Position numbers and translations under genes: made by a program. A stretch of 64,000 nt of DNA from SHAN690 sp038131955 (GTDB taxonomy: Bacteria; Bacteroidota; Bacteroidia; Flavobacteriales_G; Salibacteraceae), in assembly GCA_038131955.1 (NCBI GenBank), contig JAYPQK010000001.1, forward strand, positions 310,001 through 374,000, given 5' to 3'. Below the pieces are notes generated by a model. The model saw only the letters and a program-made list of their open reading frames with translations, did not search any database and was not told the origin of the DNA. Shown here one piece after another: positions 35,962 to 44,151 of this stretch; position 1 is the first letter of the stretch, and each line of letters starts with the position of its first letter.

Positions 35962-35969
35962 TACTTTTC
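35962..35969 (+). promoter_or_regulatory. Predicted -7 element of the CarF-like gene
   Basis: TACTTTTC, one mismatch to TAnnTTTG, followed by CATT and then the ATG. Confidence 0.4.
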
Positions 35970-35973
35970 CATT

Positions 35974-36543
35974 ATGGAACAAATAGCACTTTCGGTGCTA
36001 CGGTTTGTGTTGGAGCTAGCGGTCACTCTGATCGCCATTGACCTGGTTTCAGGTCTCGTCCATTGGGCGGAAGACACCTTTGGTTCGGAAGATACCCCGG
36101 TTTATGGGAAATGGATCGTTCAACCGAATGTGATCCATCACGAACAGCCGGCGGCATTCACCAAAAAGAGCTGGTTGCAAAGCTCATGGGACCTAGCCTT
36201 GACTTCTGGGTTAATTGTCTTGACAGCCTGGCTTATAGGTCACCTGACCTGGCATGTTTGGCTTTTTGCGGTTCTGGGGGCCAACGCCAATCAGTTGCAC
36301 AAATACGCGCACATGCCCCGGCAGAAGATTCCCTTTTTCGTAAGGTGGTTCATGGATCTTCGTATCCTACAAAATGCCAATAATCATGCCCTTCATCATA
36401 CGGGTGATAAGAATACCGCATACTGTGTGATCACCCCATACTTGAATCCGGTGCTCGACCGACTTGGGTTTTGGAGAGGGCTGGAAAAATTGACCGTACC
36501 GATCTTTGGAGCGCCTCGACGGGATGACCTTCGAGGGGATTAA
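35974..36543 (+). CDS. CarF/PEDS1-type lipid desaturase (plasmanylethanolamine desaturase-like)
   Basis: A 189-residue membrane protein of the lipid desaturase (Kua/TMEM189) family. Histidine clusters that would hold a di-iron centre are visible: HWAED, VIHHEQP, QLHKYAH and NNHALHHTG, with hydrophobic helices between. Human PEDS1 and Myxococcus CarF form the vinyl-ether bond of plasmalogens. The start ATG 35974 replaces a TTG at 35956; TACTTTTC (35962-35969) ends four bases before it. The exact lipid substrate in this organism is inferred only. Confidence 0.85.
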   Translation: MEQIALSVLRFVLELAVTLIAIDLVSGLVHWAEDTFGSEDTPVYGKWIVQPNVIHHEQPAAFTKKSWLQSSWDLALTSGLIVLTAWLIGHLTWHVWLFAVLGANANQLHKYAHMPRQKIPFFVRWFMDLRILQNANNHALHHTGDKNTAYCVITPYLNPVLDRLGFWRGLEKLTVPIFGAPRRDDLRGD

Positions 36544-36582
36544 AGCCTATTCACCGCTCACTACTCCACCACTCCCTGCTCC

Positions 36583-37488
36583 TTACTTCAATTCAAAGGT
36601 GGTGGTGCCCATGAAGTAGTCTTCTGCATACACCTCAACAATGTAGGTTCCTTCTTGGGCTTCTTTCAACATATCCCAGTAGAGGCACATGTCGGTCTCC
36701 TCGTTCTCGTACATGATCTCCTCCTTGCGTGTGTAGAGACCTTCTTTGCCGTCGTAGGTAAACATGTACTTCTCGTTTTGATCATAGGCCAGCACTTCGC
36801 CATCGGGACCGATGACGCGGAGGTAGATGTCCTTCTTGCCTGGCTTGGTCACTTCGTTGCGATCGATCGTAAAGCACGTCTTGATCTTGTCCACCCGCTT
36901 GGCACGGTCGGTCTCACGGTGCACGGTATTGTTCTTTACGCGCTGTCCGAAAGAAACTAGGTCCACGACCCTCAACTTAGAACCTATCTTGACCTTCTCG
37001 GCGAGTTCCTCATTCTTATTGCTGAGTTCCTTGTTCTCGGTTTTCTGCTGAGTAAGCTTTGTCTCCACTTCTGCTTTCTGAGCGATGAGCTCTTGGTTGG
37101 CGGTATTGAGGGAGTCGATGGTGACGAGGTAATCCTTCATGACCTCACGCAGGGTCTTGGCTTCCTTTCGCAGTTTGTGAATGGTCCATGCGTCGTCCTT
37201 GTGCTTTTCAGCTTCCTTCAACATCTCTTCGATCTGAGCTCTTTGCTCTTCGATCTGGGCGATCATATCAGCATTGTCGGTTTCCACTGAATCATAGCGC
37301 GCAAGCATTTCCTGCAATTCCAGGGTCAAGGCGTTCTTTTCGGTGGTGAGGTCGGTGTTCTGCGTAATGATCTCGACCTTTTCTTGTCGTTCGAGGTAGA
37401 ACAAGACAAGCGTTGCTGCGTTGGTCAATGCGAGCAGTACGATGATGATGATGAGTCCTCGGTTACTCTTTTCTTTGTTTTCAGCCAT
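36583..37488 (-). CDS. Membrane-anchored coiled-coil protein
   Basis: A 301-residue protein: cytoplasmic stub MAENKEKSNRG, one TM helix (about 12-31), a long coiled coil (about 35-175), then a globular C-terminal domain (TCFTIDRNEVTKPGKKDIYL, LYWDMLKEAQEGTYIVEVYA). The family is common in Bacteroidota but has no assigned role. The C-terminal part looks like a beta-sandwich. TAGCTTTG (37511-37518) is its likely -7 element. Confidence 0.75.
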   Translation of the reverse strand: MAENKEKSNRGLIIIIVLLALTNAATLVLFYLERQEKVEIITQNTDLTTEKNALTLELQEMLARYDSVETDNADMIAQIEEQRAQIEEMLKEAEKHKDDAWTIHKLRKEAKTLREVMKDYLVTIDSLNTANQELIAQKAEVETKLTQQKTENKELSNKNEELAEKVKIGSKLRVVDLVSFGQRVKNNTVHRETDRAKRVDKIKTCFTIDRNEVTKPGKKDIYLRVIGPDGEVLAYDQNEKYMFTYDGKEGLYTRKEEIMYENEETDMCLYWDMLKEAQEGTYIVEVYAEDYFMGTTTFELK

Positions 37489-37510
37489 GACCTTGTTATT
37501 GGTTGGATTA

Positions 37511-37518
37511 CAAAGCTA
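37511..37518 (-). promoter_or_regulatory. Predicted -7 element of the coiled-coil protein gene
   Basis: TAGCTTTG on the minus strand, perfect TAnnTTTG, 22 bases before the ATG at 37488. Confidence 0.6.
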
Positions 37519-37587
37519 GGAACGCTCGAGTGGCCAATTGATGTATACGGCAAGATTTGTTGGCAATGCATTGTTATTAGTAGAACC

Positions 37588-39174
37588 GTGGAACGATTTG
37601 CGCAGCTCATATCCCAATTGGACCAGACGACGAAGACCTCTGTTCGTCTGTCAGCGCTGGTTTCCTACTTTCAAGAAGCCGACGAACAAGACATTCTGTG
37701 GGCTGTCGCCCTCTTCACAGGTCGTCGTCCAAAACGGCCGATGACAACCACACAACTTCGTGCCTGGGCAGGTGAGGTGGCCGGCTTGCCGAGTTGGTTG
37801 TTTGAAGAGTCGTATCACATCGTAGGCGACTTGGCGGAGACGATCGCCTTGATCCTCCCTCCACCTGATGGTAGCTCGACCCGCTCCTTGACAGAATGGA
37901 TCCATGAGTTGATCGAACTTCGATCCAAGGAGGAAGAGGCGCAAAAAAGTTGGGTGCTGGGCGCCTGGAAAAGCTTGGATGCCTCGCAGCGATTTGTATT
38001 CAACAAACTGTTGACCGGCGGATTCAGGATCGGGGTTTCCCAGAAAATGATGACGAAGGCGCTTGCTCAGTACTTGGAGGTAGATGAAGCGAGCATTGCA
38101 CATCGATTGATGGGTACTTGGGATCCACAAAAAACGAGCTTTGACGAACTCTTGCGGTCGGAGGACCATGGTGATGATCAAAGTAAGCCTTACCCATTCT
38201 ACTTGGCCTACCCGCTCGAAACGGAGCCAGAGGACTTGGGTGACCCAAGCGATTGGCAAGCCGAATGGAAGTGGGACGGCATTCGCGGGCAGGTGATCGT
38301 TCGAGGAGGCGCGGTCTATGTGTGGAGTCGTGGTGAGGAGCTGGTGACCGACAAGTATCCTGAATATGCCTCGTTTTTCGATTCACTCCCGGACGGAACC
38401 GTGATCGACGGTGAGATCTTGGCCTATGATGGAGAGCCCTTGAATTTTCAGGTCCTTCAGACGCGCATCGGGCGAAAGTCCGTCTCGAAAAAAACCCTTT
38501 CCGAAGCCCCGGTGGTGCTGATGGCATATGATCTATTGGAAGTGGACGGTCGCGATATTCGCCACTTGCCAATGAGTGAAAGGAGGGTTTTACTTGAGAA
38601 ATTGGTAAATTCTGCAACTAACGATGCTCTTCGTCTTTCCCCACTAGTGAATTTTAATAGCTGGGAAGCCTTGACAGCCCTTCGCGAGGAGAGCAGATCA
38701 CGTAAGAGTGAGGGCATCATGTTGAAGAGGAAGGATTCTCCCTACCGAGTGGGTCGAAAGCGCGGCGATTGGTGGAAGTGGAAGATCGATCCATTGACGA
38801 TCGATGCGGTGATGATCTATGCCATGCGCGGCCATGGTAGACGAGCCAATTTGTATACGGATTACACCTTTGCGGTGTGGGACGGTGAAGATCTGGTTCC
38901 CTTTACCAAAGCCTACAGCGGTTTGACCGATGCAGAGTTTCGCAAGGTGGATGCCTTTGTAAAAAAGAACACGGTGGAACGATTTGGTCCCGTGCGGTCG
39001 GTCAAGGCTGAGTTGGTCTTCGAGATTGCGTTTGAGGGTATCGCCAAGTCGAGTCGACACAAATCCGGTGTCGCCCTGCGCTTTCCGCGGATGAAGCGAT
39101 GGAGGCAAGACAAGCCGGCATCCGAAGCCAACACAATAGACGATCTCAATGCCATGCTCGAGCAGTACGGCTGA
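37588..39174 (+). CDS. ATP-dependent DNA ligase of the ligase-associated DNA damage response cluster
   Basis: A 528-residue ligase. The N-terminal domain (about 1-200) is followed by the nucleotidyl transferase motif EWKWDGIRGQ with adenylated Lys228, IDGEILAYD, SEGIMLKRKDSPYR and WWKWKID (motifs III-V), and an OB-fold domain. It seals nicks with ATP, unlike the replicative NAD ligase. The start is GTG 37588; a longer frame from 37384 lies opposite the coiled-coil gene. Followed by a small TM gene, an Lhr-like helicase and PdeM, the known repair neighbourhood. Confidence 0.92.
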   Translation: MERFAQLISQLDQTTKTSVRLSALVSYFQEADEQDILWAVALFTGRRPKRPMTTTQLRAWAGEVAGLPSWLFEESYHIVGDLAETIALILPPPDGSSTRSLTEWIHELIELRSKEEEAQKSWVLGAWKSLDASQRFVFNKLLTGGFRIGVSQKMMTKALAQYLEVDEASIAHRLMGTWDPQKTSFDELLRSEDHGDDQSKPYPFYLAYPLETEPEDLGDPSDWQAEWKWDGIRGQVIVRGGAVYVWSRGEELVTDKYPEYASFFDSLPDGTVIDGEILAYDGEPLNFQVLQTRIGRKSVSKKTLSEAPVVLMAYDLLEVDGRDIRHLPMSERRVLLEKLVNSATNDALRLSPLVNFNSWEALTALREESRSRKSEGIMLKRKDSPYRVGRKRGDWWKWKIDPLTIDAVMIYAMRGHGRRANLYTDYTFAVWDGEDLVPFTKAYSGLTDAEFRKVDAFVKKNTVERFGPVRSVKAELVFEIAFEGIAKSSRHKSGVALRFPRMKRWRQDKPASEANTIDDLNAMLEQYG

Positions 39175-39187
39175 TTACTTTTGATGC

Positions 39188-39445
39188 ATGCATAGATTCA
39201 CGAACCTCCTCATCGGATTCATCGGCGTTATTCCCGGTATCATCATGGCCTTAGGGTTGTGGCATTCGATCAGTGTTCTTCCAGAACTAGGGGTGATGAT
39301 CAGCCGCACGCTCGGAAGTTTCGTGATCATCGCGGTCATTGCCTTCTTGCAGGAAAAGAAGGACATCAAACGGGTCTCTCAATTCGGTATCGCAGTCGGC
39401 TTCCTATGGACGCTGACCGCCATGATGATGGAGCTGGATCTATGA
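39188..39445 (+). CDS. Small two- or three-helix membrane protein
   Basis: An 85-residue protein of hydrophobic segments (about 7-25, 37-53 and 63-80). Not recognised. It lies 13 bases after the ligase stop and its TGA overlaps the helicase ATG (ATGA), so it is translated as part of the repair operon, which is unusual for a membrane protein. Confidence 0.72.
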   Translation: MHRFTNLLIGFIGVIPGIIMALGLWHSISVLPELGVMISRTLGSFVIIAVIAFLQEKKDIKRVSQFGIAVGFLWTLTAMMMELDL

Positions 39446-41865
39446 CGTTTGAGGCCGCTGAACAATGGTTTGAAGAGCAGAATTGGGCTGTCTTTCCATT
39501 CCAACGGGAAGCATGGGACAGCTATGCCAGCGGGTTGAATGGCATCGTCAATGCGCCAACCGGAAGCGGGAAGACCTACTCACTTATGATTCCTATTCTG
39601 ATGGGGATGGTTTCATCAACTCCCCCTCTCGGGCCCGGCATCAAAGCCATTTGGATCACTCCGATACGCGCCTTGGCGAAGGAGATATTACAGAGCACCG
39701 AACGTGCAGCCAAAGGCATGGGTATCGACGTTAAGGTGGCAATCCGAACCGGAGACACCTCTTCCAAGGATAAGACCCAATTGAAGAAATCCCCGCCGGA
39801 TATTCTGATCACCACTCCTGAGACCCTCCATGTCCTCTTGGCTCAAAAAGGCTATGCCCACTACTTCAGAAACCTGTCGACCATCGTCATGGATGAATGG
39901 CATGAATTGGTGGGTTCCAAGCGTGGAGTTCAGGTCGAATTGGCGTTATCTCGTCTGAAAACCATTTGCCCCGAACTGCGCATTTGGGGGATCTCGGCCA
40001 CCATCGGCAACATGGAAGAGTCGATGGAGGTGTTGCTGGGGAGCTGGCACCAAGAAAGGCCTCACACCATCATTCGATCGGGTATCAAGAAGGAGATCCT
40101 TGTCGACTCGATCTTCCCGGATGAACTCGAAACGTTACCGTGGGCCGGACATTTGGGCATTCGGCTGATCGACAAGATCATTCCGATCCTGCTGAAAAGT
40201 GAAAGCACGTTGGTGTTTCTCAATACCCGGGGACAAGCCGAGATCTGGTACCAAAAGTTGCTGGAGCATTCGCCCGACTTTGCGGGCGTGGTCGCCCTGC
40301 ATCATGGATCGATGAGCAAGGAAACCCGGCATTGGGTAGAAGACGCCCTCTACGATGGACGACTCAAAGTGGTGATCTGTACCTCCAGCCTGGATCTAGG
40401 CGTAGACTTTCGCCCGGTGGACACCATCATTCAAGTGGGCGGCCCCAAGGGGGTATCGCGTTTCATGCAGCGTGCAGGCCGAAGTGGCCACCAGCCCGGA
40501 GCGACGAGTAAGATCTATTTCCTCCCTACCCATTCTCTTGAGCTCATCGAGGCGGCTGCTTTGAGGGAAGCTACTACCCTAGAACTAGCCGAAAGCCGCG
40601 TGCCTTTCGTTCGGTCTTTTGACGTGTTGATCCAATACCTGATGACGCTTGCCGTGTCGGATGGCTTTCGACCGGAGGAGATCTACCCGGAGATCCTATC
40701 CACCTTTTGCTACAACTCTGTGTCGGAGGAGGAATGGCGATGGTGCCTCGACTTCATCGTGCATGGCGGCAATTCGTTGAACAACTACGACGAATTCCAC
40801 AAAGTGGTGATCGAAGATGGCGTCTACAAAGTGACCAGCAAGCGCGTCGCCCTGCGCCATCGCTTGAGTATGGGAACCATCGTGAGTGATGCCATGCTTA
40901 AGGTGAAGTTCGAACGGGGCGGATACTTGGGGAATGTCGAAGAATACTTCGTGTCGAGACTGGCTCCGGGTGATTCATTCTGGTTCGCAGGTCGAAGCTT
41001 GGAGCTGGTGCGCATCAAGGACATGACCGTTCAAGTACGAAAGTCGAACAAGGAGACCGGTCCGATCCCGAGTTGGCAAGGAGGAAGAATGCCTTTGAGT
41101 TCGCAGATGTCGAAAATGCTACGCAAAAAGTTGAACGAAGCGGTCAGAGGCACAGCTACTGAACCCGAGATCAAGTTCCTTCAACCGCTCATCGATCGCC
41201 AACAGAAGGACTCCATCGTTCCGCGGGATGATCAATTCCTGATCGAAGAATTCGAGTCGAAAGATGGCCACCACGTCATTCTGTATCCGTTTGAAGGTCG
41301 CTTTGTACACGAAGGAATGGGGGCTCTATTAGCCTACCGGATCTCCTTGCTGCAGCCGATCAGCTTTAGTATAGCCATGAACGACTACGGCTTTGAGCTG
41401 CTTTCGGATCAACCCATTCCTATCCGAGAGGCGATCGACACCAACATCTTTTCCACCGACCATTTGATGGACGACATTCTGGCGAGTGTCAATTCCGTGG
41501 AAATGGCGCGACGAAGATTCAGGGACATTGCCAGCATCAGCGGATTGGTTTTCCAAGGCTATCCCAACAAACAAAAGAAGGAACGCCATCTTCAGGCGAG
41601 TTCGCAATTGTTCTTTGACGTCTTCGAAGACTATGAAAACCACAACCTGCTGTTGAGACAGGCCTACGACGAGGTGATGGACTTCCAGCTAGAAGAGGTT
41701 CGTATGCGAGAGGCGTTGAAGCGGATCAACGAACAAGAGATCGTCATTACCCAGCCTCCGAGGTTCACTCCATTTGCCTTCCCCATCTTGGTCGATCGAC
41801 TGCGTGAAAAGCTTTCTTCTGAAAAGCTATCGGATCGGATCCAAAAGATGAAGGTGGAGTTTTGA
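39442..41865 (+). CDS. Ligase-associated DEXH-box helicase (Lhr-like)
   Basis: An 807-residue superfamily 2 helicase. Walker A APTGSGKTYS, motif II MDEWHE, motif III GISATIG, motif V/VI region CTSSLDLGVDFRPVDTIIQ and QRAGRSGHQPG, followed by a long C-terminal Lhr-core domain. This family is found with the ATP-dependent ligase and PdeM in a DNA damage response gene set. ATG 39442 is chosen by the ATGA overlap; the frame upstream of it is not family-like. Its stop overlaps or abuts the next gene. Confidence 0.93.
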   Translation: MTFEAAEQWFEEQNWAVFPFQREAWDSYASGLNGIVNAPTGSGKTYSLMIPILMGMVSSTPPLGPGIKAIWITPIRALAKEILQSTERAAKGMGIDVKVAIRTGDTSSKDKTQLKKSPPDILITTPETLHVLLAQKGYAHYFRNLSTIVMDEWHELVGSKRGVQVELALSRLKTICPELRIWGISATIGNMEESMEVLLGSWHQERPHTIIRSGIKKEILVDSIFPDELETLPWAGHLGIRLIDKIIPILLKSESTLVFLNTRGQAEIWYQKLLEHSPDFAGVVALHHGSMSKETRHWVEDALYDGRLKVVICTSSLDLGVDFRPVDTIIQVGGPKGVSRFMQRAGRSGHQPGATSKIYFLPTHSLELIEAAALREATTLELAESRVPFVRSFDVLIQYLMTLAVSDGFRPEEIYPEILSTFCYNSVSEEEWRWCLDFIVHGGNSLNNYDEFHKVVIEDGVYKVTSKRVALRHRLSMGTIVSDAMLKVKFERGGYLGNVEEYFVSRLAPGDSFWFAGRSLELVRIKDMTVQVRKSNKETGPIPSWQGGRMPLSSQMSKMLRKKLNEAVRGTATEPEIKFLQPLIDRQQKDSIVPRDDQFLIEEFESKDGHHVILYPFEGRFVHEGMGALLAYRISLLQPISFSIAMNDYGFELLSDQPIPIREAIDTNIFSTDHLMDDILASVNSVEMARRRFRDIASISGLVFQGYPNKQKKERHLQASSQLFFDVFEDYENHNLLLRQAYDEVMDFQLEEVRMREALKRINEQEIVITQPPRFTPFAFPILVDRLREKLSSEKLSDRIQKMKVEF

Positions 41866-41897
41866 AAAATGAGACGAGGACCAAACATTTGTGGTCG

Positions 41898-42548
41898 ATG
41901 AACCAATCGCTAATCGAAACTACCATTGCCGGATGCTCGGTACAGTTAGGGGATCGCTACCTCAAAAAAGACGACGACCTGATCGTGGCGGACTTGCACT
42001 TTGGCAAGACCATGCACTTCCGGAAAGCCGGCTTGGCGATCCCAATGCAAGCTCGAGATGCTGACCAATCGGCCATTTATCGCCTGCTCACTGAACACCA
42101 ACCCAAGCGCATGATCATCCTGGGCGACCTCTTTCACAGCGAGCACAACAGCGAGGTCGAGGAAGTGGCCATGATCACCAGTCAGTTTCCGGACACGGAA
42201 TTCATCCTAGTCAGAGGAAACCACGACGTGATGTCGGAATCCGACTATCGATCCATGGACTTGGAAACCTGCGATATCATGGAGTGGAATGGTTTCATCC
42301 TCTCCCATGAACCGCTCGAGAAGCTCGGCGGCTCAGCACTTAATATGCACGGACATCTCCATCCCGGCATCGTCCTCCGTGGTCGTGCTAAGCAGAGCCT
42401 AAAGATCCCATGTTTTCATTTTGACGGGGAGCGGCTCTGTCTTCCCGCCTTTGGTGCGTTGACGGGGCTGATGAAGGTGAAGCCCAAAAAAGGACACCAG
42501 ATCTACGGCATCTCCGAGGGGTCTGCTTTTCCAATCGATCTAGGATAA
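41898..42548 (+). CDS. pdeM: Ligase-associated phosphoesterase/endonuclease PdeM
   Basis: A 216-residue calcineurin-type metallophosphoesterase. The metal motifs are in order: VADLHFGK (D-x-H), LGDLFHS (GD), RGNHD, and LSHEP with HGHLHPG. It belongs to the ligase-associated cluster. A TTG at 41862 that overlaps the helicase stop (TTGA) is an alternative start and would add 12 residues. Confidence 0.92.
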   Translation: MNQSLIETTIAGCSVQLGDRYLKKDDDLIVADLHFGKTMHFRKAGLAIPMQARDADQSAIYRLLTEHQPKRMIILGDLFHSEHNSEVEEVAMITSQFPDTEFILVRGNHDVMSESDYRSMDLETCDIMEWNGFILSHEPLEKLGGSALNMHGHLHPGIVLRGRAKQSLKIPCFHFDGERLCLPAFGALTGLMKVKPKKGHQIYGISEGSAFPIDLG

Positions 42549-42633
42549 GCCACTCTTTCTCCCCGCTCTCTTTCTGTTTCTCTTTCTCTTCCCGTTTCCC
42601 GACCTTCGCACCTGCATTTGTAATTCGATACTC

Positions 42634-43071
42634 ATGAGCGATAAGATCAACGCCGATAAGGCACCGAAACCCGTAGGACTTTACCCACACGCCCGAAAGG
42701 TGGGCAACTTGCTTTTTCTTTCCGGAGTTGGTCCGCGCACAGCGGGCTCAGACGCCAATGACAGTGGGGTGCCCGGCCTCAAGCTGGATCACAACGGCAA
42801 CTTCGAGGAGTTTGATTTCGAGGCGCAGTGTCGTTCGGTATTTGACAATGTCCGTGCGGTTCTCGAAGCCTCCGGAAGCAAATGGGAAAACTTGGTCGAC
42901 GTAACGGTATTCTTGGTCAACATGAAGCGCGACTTCAAGACCTACAACAAGGTGTACGCCGAGTATTTCAAGGATGCACAGCCTTGTCGTACGACGGTGG
43001 AGATCAACTCCCTGCCCACTCCGATCGCCATCGAATTGAAGTGCATCGCCACGATCGATGAAGGAGCTTAG
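42634..43071 (+). CDS. RidA-family reactive intermediate deaminase
   Basis: A 145-residue YjgF/YER057c/UK114 protein: NLLFLSGVGPRT, SVFDNVRAVLEASGSKWENLVDVTVFLVNM, and PCRTTVEINSLP with the Arg that binds imino acid carboxylates. RidA hydrolyses 2-aminoacrylate and related imines. TGCATTTG (42613-42620) may be the -7 element. The 3' end overlaps the DksA-like gene by 14 bases. Confidence 0.93.
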   Translation: MSDKINADKAPKPVGLYPHARKVGNLLFLSGVGPRTAGSDANDSGVPGLKLDHNGNFEEFDFEAQCRSVFDNVRAVLEASGSKWENLVDVTVFLVNMKRDFKTYNKVYAEYFKDAQPCRTTVEINSLPTPIAIELKCIATIDEGA

Positions 43072-43387
43072 TCGGGAAGACATCCTGAGTTTGATCCAAC
43101 GCGAGATCGGCAAAACCAAGGAGATCATTGCTGAGTACAAAGAGAGCACGGCACCGGTAGAGCCGGATTGCGCCATCGGACGGGTGTCTCGCATGGACGC
43201 GATCAACAACAAAACCATCGTAGAAGCAGCGCTTCGAACAGCCGAAGAGAAATTGAACAAGCTTCGATTGATGGAAGAGAACATCGACAGTCCTGACTTC
43301 GGTACTTGCGCGCGTTGTGGAGTAAAGATCCCCGCCGGTCGACTCATCCTCAAACCCGAAAGTCCGTACTGTGTTCGGTGCGCTTGA
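43058..43387 (+). CDS. TraR/DksA-family C4 zinc-finger protein
   Basis: A 109-residue protein: an acidic coiled-coil N-terminal half and a C-terminal zinc finger CARCGVKIPAGRL ... YCVRC, with all four Cys (C-x2-C-x17-C-x2-C). DksA-like proteins bind the RNA polymerase secondary channel. It overlaps the RidA gene by 14 bases and so is probably co-translated with it. Confidence 0.87.
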   Translation: MKELSREDILSLIQREIGKTKEIIAEYKESTAPVEPDCAIGRVSRMDAINNKTIVEAALRTAEEKLNKLRLMEENIDSPDFGTCARCGVKIPAGRLILKPESPYCVRCA

Positions 43388-43402
43388 TATAGCATAGAGC
43401 CG

Positions 43403-43410
43403 TAATTTTG
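43403..43410 (+). promoter_or_regulatory. Predicted -7 element of the 7-TM/AGMO-like operon
   Basis: TAATTTTG, perfect TAnnTTTG. It overlaps the in-frame TTG at 43408, which argues for the ATG at 43507 as the true start and a leader of about 90 bases. Confidence 0.55.
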
Positions 43411-43506
43411 TCGCTGCAACGCATCAGCGGATTCGAATTTTTGAGCACTCCAGAGAGTATACTGAACCCTTCCTTATTCATCGCGGGCATCGAATGGCGA
43501 GAACCC

Positions 43507-44151
43507 ATGACATCGGTAACGGATTTCATGATCGCCATCACGGCGTTCTATGGCTTCCTTCTACTGCAAAGATGGAAGGGTGACGCAGGCGAATCCCTCC
43601 GCTACTACCAGCAATACTTTTTGATGTTTGCCATAGGCATGACCTTCGCTGCTTGGTTTGGACACGCCCTTCAAGCCTATGTCGCTTTTGAATGGAAAAT
43701 GGTAGGGTGGATCTGCAGCCTTTCTGGCCAAACCTTTCTTGCATTCGCCTCATTAACGGATGTACGTAAGGGATTGGGAGAGAAGAAATTTCACTGGATC
43801 AAGCTGGCCATCCTTGTCCTCTTTTCGGTCTTCCTAATTTGGATACTCAGCCCTCTGCGGTCCTTTACTGCTGCCCAGACAGCGAATGGCGTCTTTGCCG
43901 TTGGCTTAGTAGTTCCTCTCCAGCTTTATCAGTATTTCCGATACAAGAGAAGTGGAAACCTGATCATTCTGGGGGCGATCGCCTATGGACTTTTTCCGAG
44001 TCTTATTTACAATCAACAGATCAGTCTGCACCGTTGGTTCAACTACCATGATATTAGTCACGTCCTATTGTGTGGTTTCATGCTGATGATGATCTTCGGG
44101 GTCCGAAAGATTCAGCACGAAACTGTTGAACGAATTAGTGATAAAACATGA
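43507..44151 (+). CDS. Seven-helix membrane protein coupled to the AGMO-like enzyme
   Basis: A 214-residue protein with about seven hydrophobic helices. Conserved-looking polar residues in or near helices are FGHALQAY and the C-terminal NYHDISHVLLCGF. This recalls, loosely, 7-TM membrane hydrolases that use several His and Asp, but no family assignment is secure (a DUF6962-like match is possible). Its stop overlaps the next start (ATGA at 44148-44151), so the two products are made together. Confidence 0.7.
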   Translation: MTSVTDFMIAITAFYGFLLLQRWKGDAGESLRYYQQYFLMFAIGMTFAAWFGHALQAYVAFEWKMVGWICSLSGQTFLAFASLTDVRKGLGEKKFHWIKLAILVLFSVFLIWILSPLRSFTAAQTANGVFAVGLVVPLQLYQYFRYKRSGNLIILGAIAYGLFPSLIYNQQISLHRWFNYHDISHVLLCGFMLMMIFGVRKIQHETVERISDKT

